From an uncultured Porphyromonadaceae bacterium (GTDB taxonomy: Bacteria; Bacteroidota; Bacteroidia; Bacteroidales; Muribaculaceae), in the NCBI GenBank assembly GCA_900552325.1, contig URZG01000001.1, forward strand, positions 1 to 48,118: 48,118 nucleotides of DNA. The letters are read 5' to 3'. Made by a program: the position numbers and the translations under genes. Under the pieces are notes generated by a model that worked only from the letters and a program-made list of their open reading frames with translations, was not told the origin of the DNA and searched no databases. Below, in pieces: positions 8,047 to 16,762 of this stretch (positions are counted from its first letter, which is position 1; each line of letters starts with the position of its first letter).

Positions 8047-8118
8047 GCCCTGGTAGTTCAACGGATAGAATAGATGTTTCCTAAACATTTGATAGCAGTT
8101 CGATTCTGCTCCGGGGTA
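8047..8118 (+). tRNA. tRNA-Arg (anticodon CCT)
   Basis: The acceptor stem GCCCTGG (8047-8053) pairs with CCGGGGT (8111-8117), with A as discriminator. The anticodon loop TTCCTAA is closed by GATGT/ACATT, giving CCT. The T-arm contains GTTCGATTC. CCA is not encoded. Confidence 0.95.
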
Positions 8119-8128
8119 CTATGATAAC

Positions 8129-8150
8129 AGCGCCCTGCCCCGAGGGCGCT
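8129..8150 (+). terminator. Hairpin after tRNA-Arg
   Basis: AGCGCCCT (8129-8136) pairs perfectly with AGGGCGCT (8143-8150) across a 6-base loop. There is no T run, so it may be a processing or weak termination structure between the tRNA and the following lipoprotein gene. Confidence 0.45.
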
Positions 8151-8173
8151 TCGTGTATATTCAAAAGCCGGTT

Positions 8174-10177
8174 ATGCGCAGAATACTTTGGATGAGATGG
8201 CTCATGATCGCGGCGGTAGCCCTGGCGGTGGCCGCCTGCGCCTCCATAGGGCGCCCCGAGGGGGGACCACGCGACGAGGAGGCTCCGGTGTTCGTGCGCT
8301 CGAACCCCATGCCGGGCGCCGTGAACGTGGACCGCGGACGCATCGACATCTTCTTCGACGAAAACATAAAACTCGAGGACGCCTCCAACAAGATCGTGGT
8401 GTCGCCGGCACAGGCACAAAGCCCCGCCATATCATCCAACGGCCGGCGCGTATCGGTGGAGTTCCGCGACACGATCGTGCCCGACGCCACCTACACCATC
8501 GACTTTTCCGACGCCATCCGCGACCTCAACGAAGGGAATATACTCGACAATTTCGCCATAGACTTCGCCACAGGCCCCGCCATCGACTCGCTCCGGATCT
8601 CGGGCATGGTGTTCGAGGCCCGCACACTCGAGCCCGCGCAGGGGATGGTAGTAGGGGTCTATTCCGACCTCAGCGACACCGCCGTAACATCACTGCCGAT
8701 GGAGCGCGTGGCCAAGACCAACCAGTACGGCCAGTTCACCATCCGCGGGCTCAAACCGGGGGAATACCGTATCTTCGCCATCGACGACCGCAACCACGAC
8801 TGGCGCTGGGACCGCTCGGAAAATGTGGCCTTCTACCCCCTGACAATATCGCCGACGGCACAGACCGTGGAGCTCACCGACACTCTCCTCTCCTCGGGGC
8901 GACGCGACTCCACGGCCACACGCCTGGCCACACAGTTCCTTCCCGACGACATACTGCTGACATGGTTCAACGAAAACTACCGCACACAATATCTGCGCGA
9001 TTACAAACGTCCGCAGCGGCGGCAGTTGACTTTCCTCTTCGGCGCTCCGACAGCCGAGGCGCCGCAGTTCACCGTGGCCAACGGCCCGCTGGCCGGGCGT
9101 TCGCTTGACGAGGAGGGGATCGCCGTGATGGAGACGCGCCCCGAACGCGACTCGCTCGTGTACTGGCTGCGCGACCCCGTGCTGGTGGCCCAGGACTCCC
9201 TTTTCATCGCCGCCCGATACCAGAAAACCGACTCCCTGGAGCAGCTTGCCTGGCAGACCGACACGCTGAAAATGTTTTTCCGCGATCCCAAACCCAAGAA
9301 AAAGGAGAAGAACGACACCCTCCCCCCCGAACCGGTATTCCTGACTTTCCGCAACATCGGCCAGAATCCTCAGGAGCTGAACCTGCCGATGCGTTTCGAG
9401 GCATCGGAGCCGCTTGACTCCATACCCGCGGGCGCTCTCCGGCTGGAGATGGCCGTGGATACCTTGTGGACTGCCGTGCCGCTCTCTTCTGCCTTTCCCG
9501 ACTCCCTATCCATGCGCTTCTGGACTCTCCCGGTGCAATGGCAGGAAGGCGCCAGATACCGGCTGCAGGCCGACTCCCTGGCCATACAGAACATATACGG
9601 CGAGGGGATACGCCCGCTGAAACTGGAGTTCACAACGCGCCAGATGGCCGACTACGGCACTGTGCGGCTGAATATCACCGATATACCATACGACTCGCTC
9701 GGCACGGTGCCGGTGGTCGTGGAGCTGCTTGACAATCAGGACAAGCCGGTAAAATCCACCCCGGCCGTGACCGGTCAGGGCGCCACATTCACCCACCTGC
9801 TGCCGGGGGCATACTATGCCCGCGCGTTCATCGACCTCAACGGCAACGGTGTGTGGGATACGGGCAACCTCGCAGCCGGCCATCCCGCCGAGGAGGTGTT
9901 CTACTATCCCAAGAAGCTCAACGTGCGCAAGAACTGGGATATAGCGCAGGACTGGGCGATGTTCGACCTCCCCGTTGACCTCCAGAAGCCCAACGACATC
10001 AAGAAGAACAAGCCCAAGACCAAGGAAGATCCTCTCCGCGGAGCCAACGGCGACGAGGACGAGGAGGAGACCGACGACCCGTTCGGCCAGGACTCATGGG
10101 GCAACGGCTCGCAATACAACAACGCACACCGTTTCAGCGGTGGCGCCGGAATGCAGACAGTGAAGAAAACCCAGTGA
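8174..10177 (+). CDS. Ig-like (Big_5) domain lipoprotein
   Basis: This is a probable cell-envelope lipoprotein of the Bacteroidetes family with an N-terminal Big_5-type Ig-like domain. From the ATG at 8174 it begins with basic residues, a hydrophobic stretch and a lipobox (AVAAC), so Cys is likely lipidated; an upstream GTG at 8153 would disturb this signal. The first mature segment (APVFVRSNPMPGAVNVDRGRIDIFFDENI) is the typical Big_5 opening. Residues about 145-230 resemble a carboxypeptidase-regulatory-like fold (GQFTIRGLKPGEYRIFAIDD), and a similar motif recurs near 560 (TFTHLLPGAYYARAFIDLNGNG). The C-terminus is Lys- and Asp/Glu-rich. The role is unknown. Confidence 0.8.
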   Translation: MRRILWMRWLMIAAVALAVAACASIGRPEGGPRDEEAPVFVRSNPMPGAVNVDRGRIDIFFDENIKLEDASNKIVVSPAQAQSPAISSNGRRVSVEFRDTIVPDATYTIDFSDAIRDLNEGNILDNFAIDFATGPAIDSLRISGMVFEARTLEPAQGMVVGVYSDLSDTAVTSLPMERVAKTNQYGQFTIRGLKPGEYRIFAIDDRNHDWRWDRSENVAFYPLTISPTAQTVELTDTLLSSGRRDSTATRLATQFLPDDILLTWFNENYRTQYLRDYKRPQRRQLTFLFGAPTAEAPQFTVANGPLAGRSLDEEGIAVMETRPERDSLVYWLRDPVLVAQDSLFIAARYQKTDSLEQLAWQTDTLKMFFRDPKPKKKEKNDTLPPEPVFLTFRNIGQNPQELNLPMRFEASEPLDSIPAGALRLEMAVDTLWTAVPLSSAFPDSLSMRFWTLPVQWQEGARYRLQADSLAIQNIYGEGIRPLKLEFTTRQMADYGTVRLNITDIPYDSLGTVPVVVELLDNQDKPVKSTPAVTGQGATFTHLLPGAYYARAFIDLNGNGVWDTGNLAAGHPAEEVFYYPKKLNVRKNWDIAQDWAMFDLPVDLQKPNDIKKNKPKTKEDPLRGANGDEDEEETDDPFGQDSWGNGSQYNNAHRFSGGAGMQTVKKTQ

Positions 10178-10188
10178 CGCATACGGCC

Positions 10189-11043
10189 ATGATCGACAAG
10201 GAACTGATACAAAACCCGCAGCTATGGCAGCTTGTGGCCGAGATCTCCCCCACGGAGTTGTCGGCGATGGCTTTCTGCCCTTTCGAGGAGGGTGCGCTCC
10301 AGCGCATGGCCGTGCCGTTGAAAGGCTCCACTGCCGCCGAGTCGCTCCAGGCACTTGAAAGCGCGGTCTACGACAATCCCGGGCTGCTTGTGGACTTCGG
10401 TTCGATAACGGTGCTGTGGCGTACATGCCGTTTCGCGCTGATGCCGGGCTTCGTGACCGATGCCGCCGTGGCCGCCGAGGTGCTCCGCCGGGAATTCCCC
10501 GCCGACAGTTCGGACCCAGCTTACGAACAGATGTGCGACCGTTGGCCGGCGCTGGATGTAAGGCTTGAATACGAGGTGCCGGAGCAGACGGCGAACTTCA
10601 TACGCCGCACGTTCGTCAATCCCGCCATGCACCATGCCCTGTCGCCGCAGGCCGTGTGGTTCGGCCACCGGCACAGCGGACGCACACGGGGCAAGACCCT
10701 CGTGAATCTGGGCGCCTCCACTATGGATGTGGTGGTGCTCGGCGACCGCGCGCCGCTGCTCGCCAACACGTTCCACTGCCCCGACAATGCCGATGCGGCC
10801 TACTACATCCTGGCCATACGCCAGACCCTTGATCTGCGGCAGACCGACGAGATAATAATTGCCGGCGACGCACGCCGACGCGCGGCCCTCACCCCGGTGT
10901 TGCGCCGGTATGTGTCGTACGTGATGCCCGCGATTTTTCCCGCCGAGCTTTTCCGTGCGGGCCGCGGGATTCTGTCGTGCCCGTTCGAGACGGCCATAAC
11001 ACCTGTATCCTTCATCGGATGCGGCGAACCTGAAAACGAATAA
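10189..11043 (+). CDS. DUF3822-like protein, actin-like fold suspected
   Basis: A Bacteroidetes-specific protein of 284 residues and unknown function. The ATG at 10189 (MIDKELIQNPQLWQLV) is chosen because the family starts with such a strand; an upstream extension overlaps the previous gene in another frame. The order 'this gene then rsmD' is conserved in the phylum to my knowledge, and the gap to rsmD here is only 10 bases, so cotranscription is likely. Phrases such as GKTLVNLGASTMDVVVLGD look like the phosphate-binding strands of the ASKHA (actin/hexokinase) fold, but no catalytic residues can be named. Confidence 0.7.
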   Translation: MIDKELIQNPQLWQLVAEISPTELSAMAFCPFEEGALQRMAVPLKGSTAAESLQALESAVYDNPGLLVDFGSITVLWRTCRFALMPGFVTDAAVAAEVLRREFPADSSDPAYEQMCDRWPALDVRLEYEVPEQTANFIRRTFVNPAMHHALSPQAVWFGHRHSGRTRGKTLVNLGASTMDVVVLGDRAPLLANTFHCPDNADAAYYILAIRQTLDLRQTDEIIIAGDARRRAALTPVLRRYVSYVMPAIFPAELFRAGRGILSCPFETAITPVSFIGCGEPENE

Positions 11044-11053
11044 ACAGCCATAT

Positions 11054-11602
11054 ATGAGGATTATACGCGGAAAATACGGCCGACGCCGATTCAACGTGCC
11101 GACAAACATCACGGCACGTCCGACTACGGATTTCGCCAAGGAGAACATCTTCAATGTGCTGGAGAACATAATCGACTTCGAAGAGGAACAGCCCGAAGCG
11201 CTCGACCTCTTCGCCGGCACAGGTGCCATATCGTTCGAACTGCTCAGCCGCGGCTGCCGCGCCGTGACATCGGTGGAGAAGGCCGCCACCCAGGCCGGCT
11301 TCATCCGCAAGGTGGCGAAAGAGCTGGGCGCCGACAACCACACCCTTGTGCGGGGCGATGCGCTCCGTTTCATCGAAACGGGAGGCCATGCCTACGACAT
11401 CGTGTTCGCCGATCCTCCCTACAATCTCCCGGGATTCGGCGAGATTCCGGCCAAGGTGCTGGAATCCAAGCTGCTCCATCCCGGCTCCATCTTCATCATC
11501 GAGCACTCGAAAGCCTACGATTTTTCCACGCTGCCGCACTTCATGGAGCACCGCGCCTACGGCTCGGTGAACTTCTCGATTTTCCGCATACCGCAAGACT
11601 GA
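11054..11602 (+). CDS. rsmD: 16S rRNA (guanine966-N2)-methyltransferase RsmD
   Basis: An SAM-dependent methyltransferase that modifies G966 of 16S rRNA during 30S assembly. The 182 residues match the family (about 185-200). Seen: N-terminal MRIIRGKYGRRRFNVP with ARPTTDFAKENIFNVL, SAM motif I LDLFAGTGAISFELLSRG, and the catalytic DPPY motif (FADPPYNLPG). It follows the DUF3822-like gene by 10 bases and precedes a metal permease gene by 7, suggesting an operon. Confidence 0.93.
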   Translation: MRIIRGKYGRRRFNVPTNITARPTTDFAKENIFNVLENIIDFEEEQPEALDLFAGTGAISFELLSRGCRAVTSVEKAATQAGFIRKVAKELGADNHTLVRGDALRFIETGGHAYDIVFADPPYNLPGFGEIPAKVLESKLLHPGSIFIIEHSKAYDFSTLPHFMEHRAYGSVNFSIFRIPQD

Positions 11603-11609
11603 CACGCGC

Positions 11610-12431
11610 ATGGATTATTTCGACTATCCGTTTTTTGTCAATGCCCTGTGGGGAGTGGTGATCATATCGGTGGCGTCGGCCATAGTGGGCACCTATATCG
11701 TGGCGCGCCGGCTTGTGGCGATCTGCGGCGGCATCACCCACGCCTGCTTCGGCGGCCTGGGACTGGGCTGCTTCATGGGGTGGAACCCGCTGGCCGTGGC
11801 GGCGGCGTTCGCCGTGGGCTCGTCGCTGGGAGTGGAATGGCTCTCCGACCGTCAGCGGTTGCGCCAGGATTCGGCGATAGCCGTGATATGGTCGGTGGGG
11901 ATGGCGCTGGGTGTGCTTTTCGTGTTCCTGACCCCGGGGTATGTGCCGGAGCTGAACTCGTTTCTGTTCGGAAATATCCTCACTGTGACCCGCGCCGACC
12001 TGTGGGTTTTCGGAGCCTTTACGGCGATGCTGGCGCTCTTCTTCGCCCTGAACTACCGCCGCATCGTGGCCGTGGCGTTCGACCCGGACTTCGCCCGTGT
12101 GGCAGGGCTGCCGGTGAAATGGATACAGTGCGCCATGTCGGTGCTTGTGGCGCTATGCATAGTGCTGACCATACGCCTGGTGGGGGTAATGCTGCTGATG
12201 GCGGTCATCTCGCTGCCGCAGCTCACCGCCGAGGTGGCATGCCGCCGCTTCGGGGCGATCATGGCCGGCTCGGTGGTGGTGTCGCTGATATGTTCAGTGG
12301 GAGGTCTGTTCCTCTCTATGGCGGTAGATGTGCCCTGCTCGGCGCTTATCGTGATGCTGATGGGCGGGGCTTTCGCGCTGGCCCGTTGTTTCAAGAAAGT
12401 TTTCCGACGTCCGGTTGCCGATGGTGTCTGA
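11610..12431 (+). CDS. Metal (Zn/Mn-type) ABC transporter permease
   Basis: This is an integral membrane subunit of the ZnuB/MntB (ABC-3) family, 273 residues with about eight hydrophobic segments. Characteristic are the start (ALWGVVIISVASAIVGTYIV), the ITHACFGGLGLG block and PELNSFLFGNILTV near the middle. The C-terminal half carries VGVMLLMAVISLPQLTA. It would carry Zn2+ or Mn2+ across the inner membrane with an ATPase and a binding protein, but neither is encoded next to it; in Bacteroidetes these subunits are often scattered. Its end overlaps the next start by 11 bases. Confidence 0.87.
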   Translation: MDYFDYPFFVNALWGVVIISVASAIVGTYIVARRLVAICGGITHACFGGLGLGCFMGWNPLAVAAAFAVGSSLGVEWLSDRQRLRQDSAIAVIWSVGMALGVLFVFLTPGYVPELNSFLFGNILTVTRADLWVFGAFTAMLALFFALNYRRIVAVAFDPDFARVAGLPVKWIQCAMSVLVALCIVLTIRLVGVMLLMAVISLPQLTAEVACRRFGAIMAGSVVVSLICSVGGLFLSMAVDVPCSALIVMLMGGAFALARCFKKVFRRPVADGV

Positions 12432-13164
12432 GTCCGACATAAAGAGTTACCGCCGCCGAGGACTGCGCATCCTGGCCGTGGCGATAGTGATTTCGGCGCT
12501 ATGCATCGCCGGATGGTTCGCCTATGACCGGTGGCTCGCCCCGGGCGCCGACCCGTCGGAAGCGCTCTACCCTGTACGCGGGATTGACGTGTCGGCCCAC
12601 AACGGCGACATCGACTTCGACCAGCTCGCCGCCGGAGGGGAGGTGGACTTCATCTACATAAAGGCCACGGAGGGAACGGACTTCCTTGACCGCAATTTCA
12701 TAAACAACTGGAGGGGGGCCGCACGGGTAGGATTGCCGGCGGGAGCATACCACTTCTTCAGGTTCGACACCGACGGCGAACTTCAGGCCATAAATTTCCT
12801 GTGGGCCCTGCGCGGACGTGACTTCGCGCTGCAGCCTGCCATCGACATCGAGGAATGGGGAAACCCCGACGGCCACGCCACAGCCCGCATCGTGGAGCGT
12901 CTGCGCAACATGATCGGTTATATGGAGGCCCACGGGGTAAAGCCGATGCTCTATACTAACAAGGACGGATACTACCGGTTCATCCGCGGAAATTTCGACG
13001 ACTATCCCCTGTGGATCTGCTCCTTCTCCGACCCGCCGCTGGAAGGGAACGCGCCCTGGACTCTATGGCAATACACACACCGCGGGCGTATCGACGGCAT
13101 CTCCACTCCCGTGGATCTCGACTGCGCGCCACGCGGCTTCCCGGCCCGGAGGTCAGGAATGTGA
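12421..13164 (+). CDS. GH25 muramidase with N-terminal membrane anchor
   Basis: A glycoside hydrolase family 25 lysozyme that cleaves the MurNAc-GlcNAc bond of peptidoglycan. A single hydrophobic segment at about residues 15-35 (ILAVAIVISALCIAGWFAY) after a basic Arg-rich start indicates a signal anchor, so the enzyme faces the periplasm. The catalytic domain begins at GIDVSAHNGDIDF (Asp pair) and holds the acid residue in PAIDIEEWG; FIYIKATEGTDFLD and WTLWQYTHRGRIDGI are further family marks. ATG 12421 is preferred over the TTG at 12415. The gene overlaps the permease end by 11 bases, and its own 3' end overlaps a convergent gene by 12 bases. Confidence 0.9.
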   Translation: MVSESDIKSYRRRGLRILAVAIVISALCIAGWFAYDRWLAPGADPSEALYPVRGIDVSAHNGDIDFDQLAAGGEVDFIYIKATEGTDFLDRNFINNWRGAARVGLPAGAYHFFRFDTDGELQAINFLWALRGRDFALQPAIDIEEWGNPDGHATARIVERLRNMIGYMEAHGVKPMLYTNKDGYYRFIRGNFDDYPLWICSFSDPPLEGNAPWTLWQYTHRGRIDGISTPVDLDCAPRGFPARRSGM

Positions 13165-13605
13165 GCCGGCAGCTCCGGCACGTGCCTCCGCCACGATCAT
13201 AAGCAGCTCCTCGCGCACTTCGGGCGGGAGTTCTATGCCGCGCAACTGCAGGGACCGGGCCCAGGGGGCGATATCGGCGGGAAGCAGCGTAAGGAGCACA
13301 TCGCGGAACTCCTCGGTCTCGGCTTCGGTATAACTGTCGGCGGGGCGTCCGGCGTATGCGTCGAGTTCCTCGTCATCGAAATATTCTATCTCGGTGCTTA
13401 CACCCGCCAAAAGGGAGTCACGCTCGCATGTGATATGCATCCCGCAGCAGGCTCCCTCCTCGAGGTTGTTGCCGGCGGGAGGGTCCACGACTTTGGGGCC
13501 TGTGAGTTCTCCGGCCTCTCCGCGCCGCACATCGCGACGGTGAAGGAGCCACAACAGAAGCCCTACGGCGCACAGCAGCCCCAGAAGTATAAGAGCGGGA
13601 ATCAT
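13153..13605 (-). CDS. Small membrane-anchored hypothetical protein downstream of aroA
   Basis: The protein has 150 residues from the ATG at 13605, which overlaps the aroA stop as ATGA and implies translational coupling. It has one N-terminal membrane helix (IPALILLGLLCAVGLLLWLLH), then a short basic stretch, a Cys pair (EGACCGMHITCERD) and an acidic C-terminal domain (YFDDEELDAY, FRDVLLTLLPADIAPWARSL). I do not recognise a characterised family. The conserved position after aroA may reflect only operon history. Confidence 0.75.
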   Translation of the reverse strand: MIPALILLGLLCAVGLLLWLLHRRDVRRGEAGELTGPKVVDPPAGNNLEEGACCGMHITCERDSLLAGVSTEIEYFDDEELDAYAGRPADSYTEAETEEFRDVLLTLLPADIAPWARSLQLRGIELPPEVREELLMIVAEARAGAAGSHS

Positions 13606-14933
13606 GCGCCTCCTCCTTCCTCCGAGGGTGCCACCAGGGGGGAGCCGTCGGGAGCGGTGATGCGCCCTTCGTCGCTGATGACACACTCGCGCAGGGTGAA
13701 TCCGAGCGAGCGGAGGGCATCCCAGTAGCCGGGGAAAGATTTGTCGACGCACTCCACGTCACGCACCACGGCGCCGGGGATGAACACCCCTGCCGGAGCG
13801 AGAGCCATAGCCAGGCGATGGTCGCCGCGCGGATCAAAGACGGGGAAAGTGACCACAGGGTGACGCTTGCCGTCCCACTCTATGCCGTAGTCGCGGATCA
13901 GCTCGCATACACACCCTATCTTATCCAGCTCCTCGGCGATGGCGCGGAGACGGTCGCACTCCTTTATGGCGAGTCCCTTCAGCCCCACAAGCCGGAACGG
14001 CACGCCGAGCAATGCGGCGCATACGGCCAGCGAAGGCGCGAGATCGGGGGTATCGGAAAGGTCGAGATCGAGTCGGCCGAAAACCTCGGGCGAGGGCTGC
14101 AGGTCAAGAGCCCCTGGAACCTCCTCGGAAGGTTCGGTGACGACGCCGAGCTGCGAGAAATAGTTAACGGCACGGGCATCGCCCTGCAGCGACGCGGGGT
14201 TGAGCCCTTTCACTGTGATCCATCCGGCGGTGACGGCCGTGAGTTCGTAGAAGAACGCGGCCGCCGACCAATCCCCCTCGGCATCGTCCTGCGCCACAGG
14301 GCGGTAAGAGCCGCGCTCTACCGTGACTGACAACGGGGAGCGCTCGGCGGGGATGCTGCGGCGGTCCATCATATCAAGGGTAAGACCGATATAGGGGGCC
14401 GACACCGGCTCGCCGTCAAGGTTGACCGTCAGCCCCTCCTCCATCAGCGGCGCCACCATCAGCAACGCGGAGACGAACTGCGACGACACGGTGGCGTCGA
14501 CCGTCACCTCGCCGCCGCGCAGACGCCGTCCCCGCACCCGCAGAGGGGGATATCCTTCCTCGCCGAGATATTCGATGTCGGCACCACATTCCTTCAGCGC
14601 CACGACAAGCGGCCCCATAGGGCGCCGGAGCATGCGCCCGCAGCCGGTGATGACCGCGCGCTTCCCCTCGGAAGCCGCAACATAGGCGGTGAGGAAACGC
14701 ATGGCCGTACCGCAGTTGTCCACATTGATCTCAACCTCACCGTCCGATTCTCCGAGAACCGCGATGGCGGCACGGAGTATCGCCGTGTCGGCACATTCAG
14801 GGCACCGCGGCGCCGGAGCGCCCGGGGTGAGCGCCGCAAGAATCAGCGCGCGGTTGGCCACCGACTTCGACAGCGGCACCCCGACAAGCCCCTCCTCTAT
14901 CAGTTCCTCGGGGCCGAATATCGAATAATTCAT
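13602..14933 (-). CDS. aroA: 3-phosphoshikimate 1-carboxyvinyltransferase (EPSP synthase)
   Basis: It transfers enolpyruvate from PEP to shikimate-3-phosphate, the sixth step to chorismate. The protein has 443 residues and is divergent, as in many Bacteroidetes. Recognisable: the N-terminal PLSKSVANRALILAAL (PxSKS substrate loop), NCGTAMRFL (LxNxGTxxR block), RPMGPLVVALKECGADIEY, and VSSQFVSALLMVAPL. Later come KECDRLRAIAEELDKIG (KESDR/ETDR-type block) and DHRLAMALAPAG. It lies 6 bases after the PatB-like gene and overlaps the next gene by 4, so the three form one leftward operon. Confidence 0.93.
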   Translation of the reverse strand: MNYSIFGPEELIEEGLVGVPLSKSVANRALILAALTPGAPAPRCPECADTAILRAAIAVLGESDGEVEINVDNCGTAMRFLTAYVAASEGKRAVITGCGRMLRRPMGPLVVALKECGADIEYLGEEGYPPLRVRGRRLRGGEVTVDATVSSQFVSALLMVAPLMEEGLTVNLDGEPVSAPYIGLTLDMMDRRSIPAERSPLSVTVERGSYRPVAQDDAEGDWSAAAFFYELTAVTAGWITVKGLNPASLQGDARAVNYFSQLGVVTEPSEEVPGALDLQPSPEVFGRLDLDLSDTPDLAPSLAVCAALLGVPFRLVGLKGLAIKECDRLRAIAEELDKIGCVCELIRDYGIEWDGKRHPVVTFPVFDPRGDHRLAMALAPAGVFIPGAVVRDVECVDKSFPGYWDALRSLGFTLRECVISDEGRITAPDGSPLVAPSEEGGGA

Positions 14934-14939
14934 AACCTT

Positions 14940-16139
14940 TTATTTAACAGTATCCACAGCCGCCGCCAGACGCTCCAGCGCCTCGCGCAGACAGCAGCGG
15001 GGTGTGGCGATGTTGACACGCATGAAACCGGCGCCCTCGGGGCCGAACATCTCGCCGTCGTTCAGGGCCAGTCCGGCATGGTCGGTGAGCAGGCTCACCA
15101 GTCCGTCGTGCGACAGTCCCAGTCCGCGGAAGTCCATCCATATCAGGAACGACGCCTCCGGCTCTATCATCTTCACGCGGGGCATACGCGAGGCAAGGAA
15201 CTCACGGGTGAACCTTATATTGTCCTCTATATACTCCATCGCCTCGGCCAGCCACGGCTCACCGTTGTTATAGGCCGCCTCGGCACCAATGGTCGACACG
15301 AAAGTGGTGGAATCGAACTCGTTGGCCTCAAGCCACTCGAAGAACGGGCGACGCAGCTCGGGATTCTTGACGACGCACCACGAGCTGACAAGCCCGGGGA
15401 TATTGAACGTCTTGGACGGCGCGCCGAACGTTACCGCCACCGCCTCGGCATCCTCGCCGCTGGCGGCGAAAGGATAATGCGGCTCACCGTAGAGCACAAG
15501 GTCGCCGTGGATCTCGTCCGAGAGGACTACCACACCGTAGGTGCGTGCTATCGTGCCGATCCGGGCCAGCACCTCGCGGCTCCACTGCAGACCGATAGGG
15601 TTGTGAGGATTACAGAGAATCATCATCCGCGGACGCTCCCTGGCGATGACATCCTCCAGGGCGTCGAGGTCCATCGAAAAACGGTGGGTCTCCTCGTCCA
15701 GCACAAGCGGAGCCGCAAGCGCCACACGGCCGTTCCCCTCTATGACACGTTTGAAAGGATGATAGACCGGCGGCTGGATCAGCACCTTGTCGCCACGCTG
15801 CGAAAAGAAATTGATGGCGTAGGCGATACCCTTCACCACACCCGGCACGAAAGTGAGCTCCGAACGGTCCACCGACCAGTCGTGACGACGACGCAGCCAG
15901 CTGATGATCGACTCCCAGTACCCCTCGTCGGGGAGCGAGTAGCCGTAAATCGGATGGTCGATACGGCGCCGGAGCGCCTCGGTGATCTCAGGGCACACCG
16001 GGAAATCCATATCCGCGATCCACATCGGAGTAAGATCATCCTTGCCGAAGAAATTCTTCAGCCGGTCAAACTTAGTGCAACCCGACCCGTGACGGTCAAT
16101 CACACGGTCGAAATCATAGATTTTCTTTTCGGTCAACAT
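14940..16139 (-). CDS. PLP-dependent MalY/PatB-family aminotransferase or cystathionine beta-lyase
   Basis: A fold-type I PLP enzyme of 399 residues. In the MalY/PatB group the usual reaction is beta-elimination of cystathionine or cysteine to pyruvate, ammonia and a thiol. Seen: WIADMDFPVCPEI near residue 40 (typical MalY/PatB start), YGYSLPDEGY, CNPHNPIG (176-183), SDEIHGDLV (207-215), PLP lysine Lys243 in GAPSKTFNIPG and MRVNIATPR near the end. It is first in an operon with aroA. The true substrate cannot be read from the sequence. Confidence 0.9.
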   Translation of the reverse strand: MLTEKKIYDFDRVIDRHGSGCTKFDRLKNFFGKDDLTPMWIADMDFPVCPEITEALRRRIDHPIYGYSLPDEGYWESIISWLRRRHDWSVDRSELTFVPGVVKGIAYAINFFSQRGDKVLIQPPVYHPFKRVIEGNGRVALAAPLVLDEETHRFSMDLDALEDVIARERPRMMILCNPHNPIGLQWSREVLARIGTIARTYGVVVLSDEIHGDLVLYGEPHYPFAASGEDAEAVAVTFGAPSKTFNIPGLVSSWCVVKNPELRRPFFEWLEANEFDSTTFVSTIGAEAAYNNGEPWLAEAMEYIEDNIRFTREFLASRMPRVKMIEPEASFLIWMDFRGLGLSHDGLVSLLTDHAGLALNDGEMFGPEGAGFMRVNIATPRCCLREALERLAAAVDTVK

Positions 16140-16168
16140 CGAAGAATTGGTTTAAGAGCGATAACAGG

Positions 16169-16176
16169 CAAATATA
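16169..16176 (-). promoter_or_regulatory. -7 element upstream of the PatB-like gene
   Basis: TATATTTG on the minus strand fits TAnnTTTG and lies 30 bases upstream of the start codon. No convincing -33 TTTG is present at the right distance. Confidence 0.4.
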
Positions 16177-16284
16177 CGCATAAAAACCGAAACTCCCGCA
16201 CATTCCCCCGAAAATCGCCAAAAACCACCCTTCCCTCCCTCCCAAACCATCCATACGATCCACCTCTACCTCTCGGCTTTCCTA

Positions 16285-16410
16285 TATATCTTCCTACATG
16301 TATATCTTCCTACATGCTTCCCTACTTTCCTGCCATCCATCCTGTTTCCATTTTCCATACGGTCCACCTCCATCCCATTCTCTCTCATCTTCTCTCATCT
16401 TCTCTCATCC
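16285..16410. repeat. Short tandem repeats in a pyrimidine-rich spacer
   Basis: The 16140-16520 gap holds no gene. Its plus strand is almost purely C/T over long stretches. TATATCTTCCTACATG occurs twice in tandem (16285-16316), and the 10-base unit TCTCTCATCT occurs three times (16381-16410). This looks like slippage-prone filler upstream of the tRNA promoter. Confidence 0.7.
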
Positions 16411-16523
16411 TCACCTCTCGCCTATTATCCACACCATTCATCCCTCCCACAAGCCCCATTTCCCCCAAGACACCATCCAAAGGCGCCTCCATTTTGAAAA
16501 AATTGAAAAAAACATCTCAATAT

Positions 16524-16554
16524 TTTGGTAATAACAAAAAAAGCCGTAATTTTG
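16524..16554 (+). promoter_or_regulatory. Promoter of tRNA-Leu
   Basis: TTTG (16524-16527), a 19-base spacer and TAATTTTG (16547-16554) match the Bacteroidetes consensus. The tRNA begins 17 bases downstream. Confidence 0.85.
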
Positions 16555-16571
16555 CACTACCAAAACGCGAT

Positions 16572-16655
16572 GCCCAGGTGGCGGAATGGTAGACGCGCGC
16601 GTTTCAGGTGCGCGTGCCGAGAGGCGTGCAGGTTCGAGTCCTGTTCTGGGCACCA
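16572..16655 (+). tRNA. tRNA-Leu (anticodon CAG), integration target
   Basis: The acceptor stem GCCCAGG (16572-16578) pairs with TCTGGGC (16645-16651), discriminator A, with CCA encoded (16653-16655). The anticodon loop TTCAGGT gives CAG. A long variable arm (GTGCCGAGAGGCGTGC) identifies it as class II leucine tRNA. Its 3' end is the attB/attL of the element to the right, and the tRNA is kept intact. Confidence 0.95.
16641..16653. other. attL core of the integrated element
   Basis: CTGTTCTGGGCAC in the T-arm/acceptor part of tRNA-Leu is repeated exactly at 35747-35759 beside the integrase. Extending three bases to the left gives 15 of 16 identical bases. A tRNA 3' end is the usual target of tyrosine integrases. 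Confidence 0.9.
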
Positions 16656-16657
16656 CA

Positions 16658-16706
16658 AAAGCGGCTTAACAAAGTGATAATCACTAAGTTAAGTCGCTTT
16701 CTTTTA
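16658..16706 (+). terminator. Terminator supplied by the element after tRNA-Leu
   Basis: AAAGCGGCTTAAC (16658-16670) pairs with GTTAAGTCGCTTT (16688-16700, one mismatch), enclosing a smaller AGTGATAATCACT palindrome and followed by CTTTTATTTTT. It lies inside the element, replacing the host terminator now displaced to 35766. Confidence 0.8.
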
Positions 16707-16709
16707 TTT

Positions 16710-16729
16710 TTACGTGCATATTACGTGCA
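16710..16729 (+). other. Left-end arm-type repeats TTACGTGCA x2
   Basis: TTACGTGCA occurs at 16710-16718 and 16721-16729 in direct orientation. The same pair with nearly the same spacing lies at 35607-35627 near the other end. Such paired short repeats inside both att sites are expected for integrase arm-binding sites. Confidence 0.65.
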
Positions 16730-16762
16730 AAAGGTCTGCACGCAGCCTGGATATTAGGGGGT

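Noticed and set aside
8153..8173. GTG start for the Ig-like lipoprotein
   Set aside because: It would add seven residues before the basic signal-peptide start; the ATG at 8174 gives a normal lipoprotein signal.
15078..16592. Plus-strand open frame running into tRNA-Leu
   Set aside because: It is antisense to the PatB-like gene, then crosses the pyrimidine-rich spacer, the tRNA promoter and the tRNA start.
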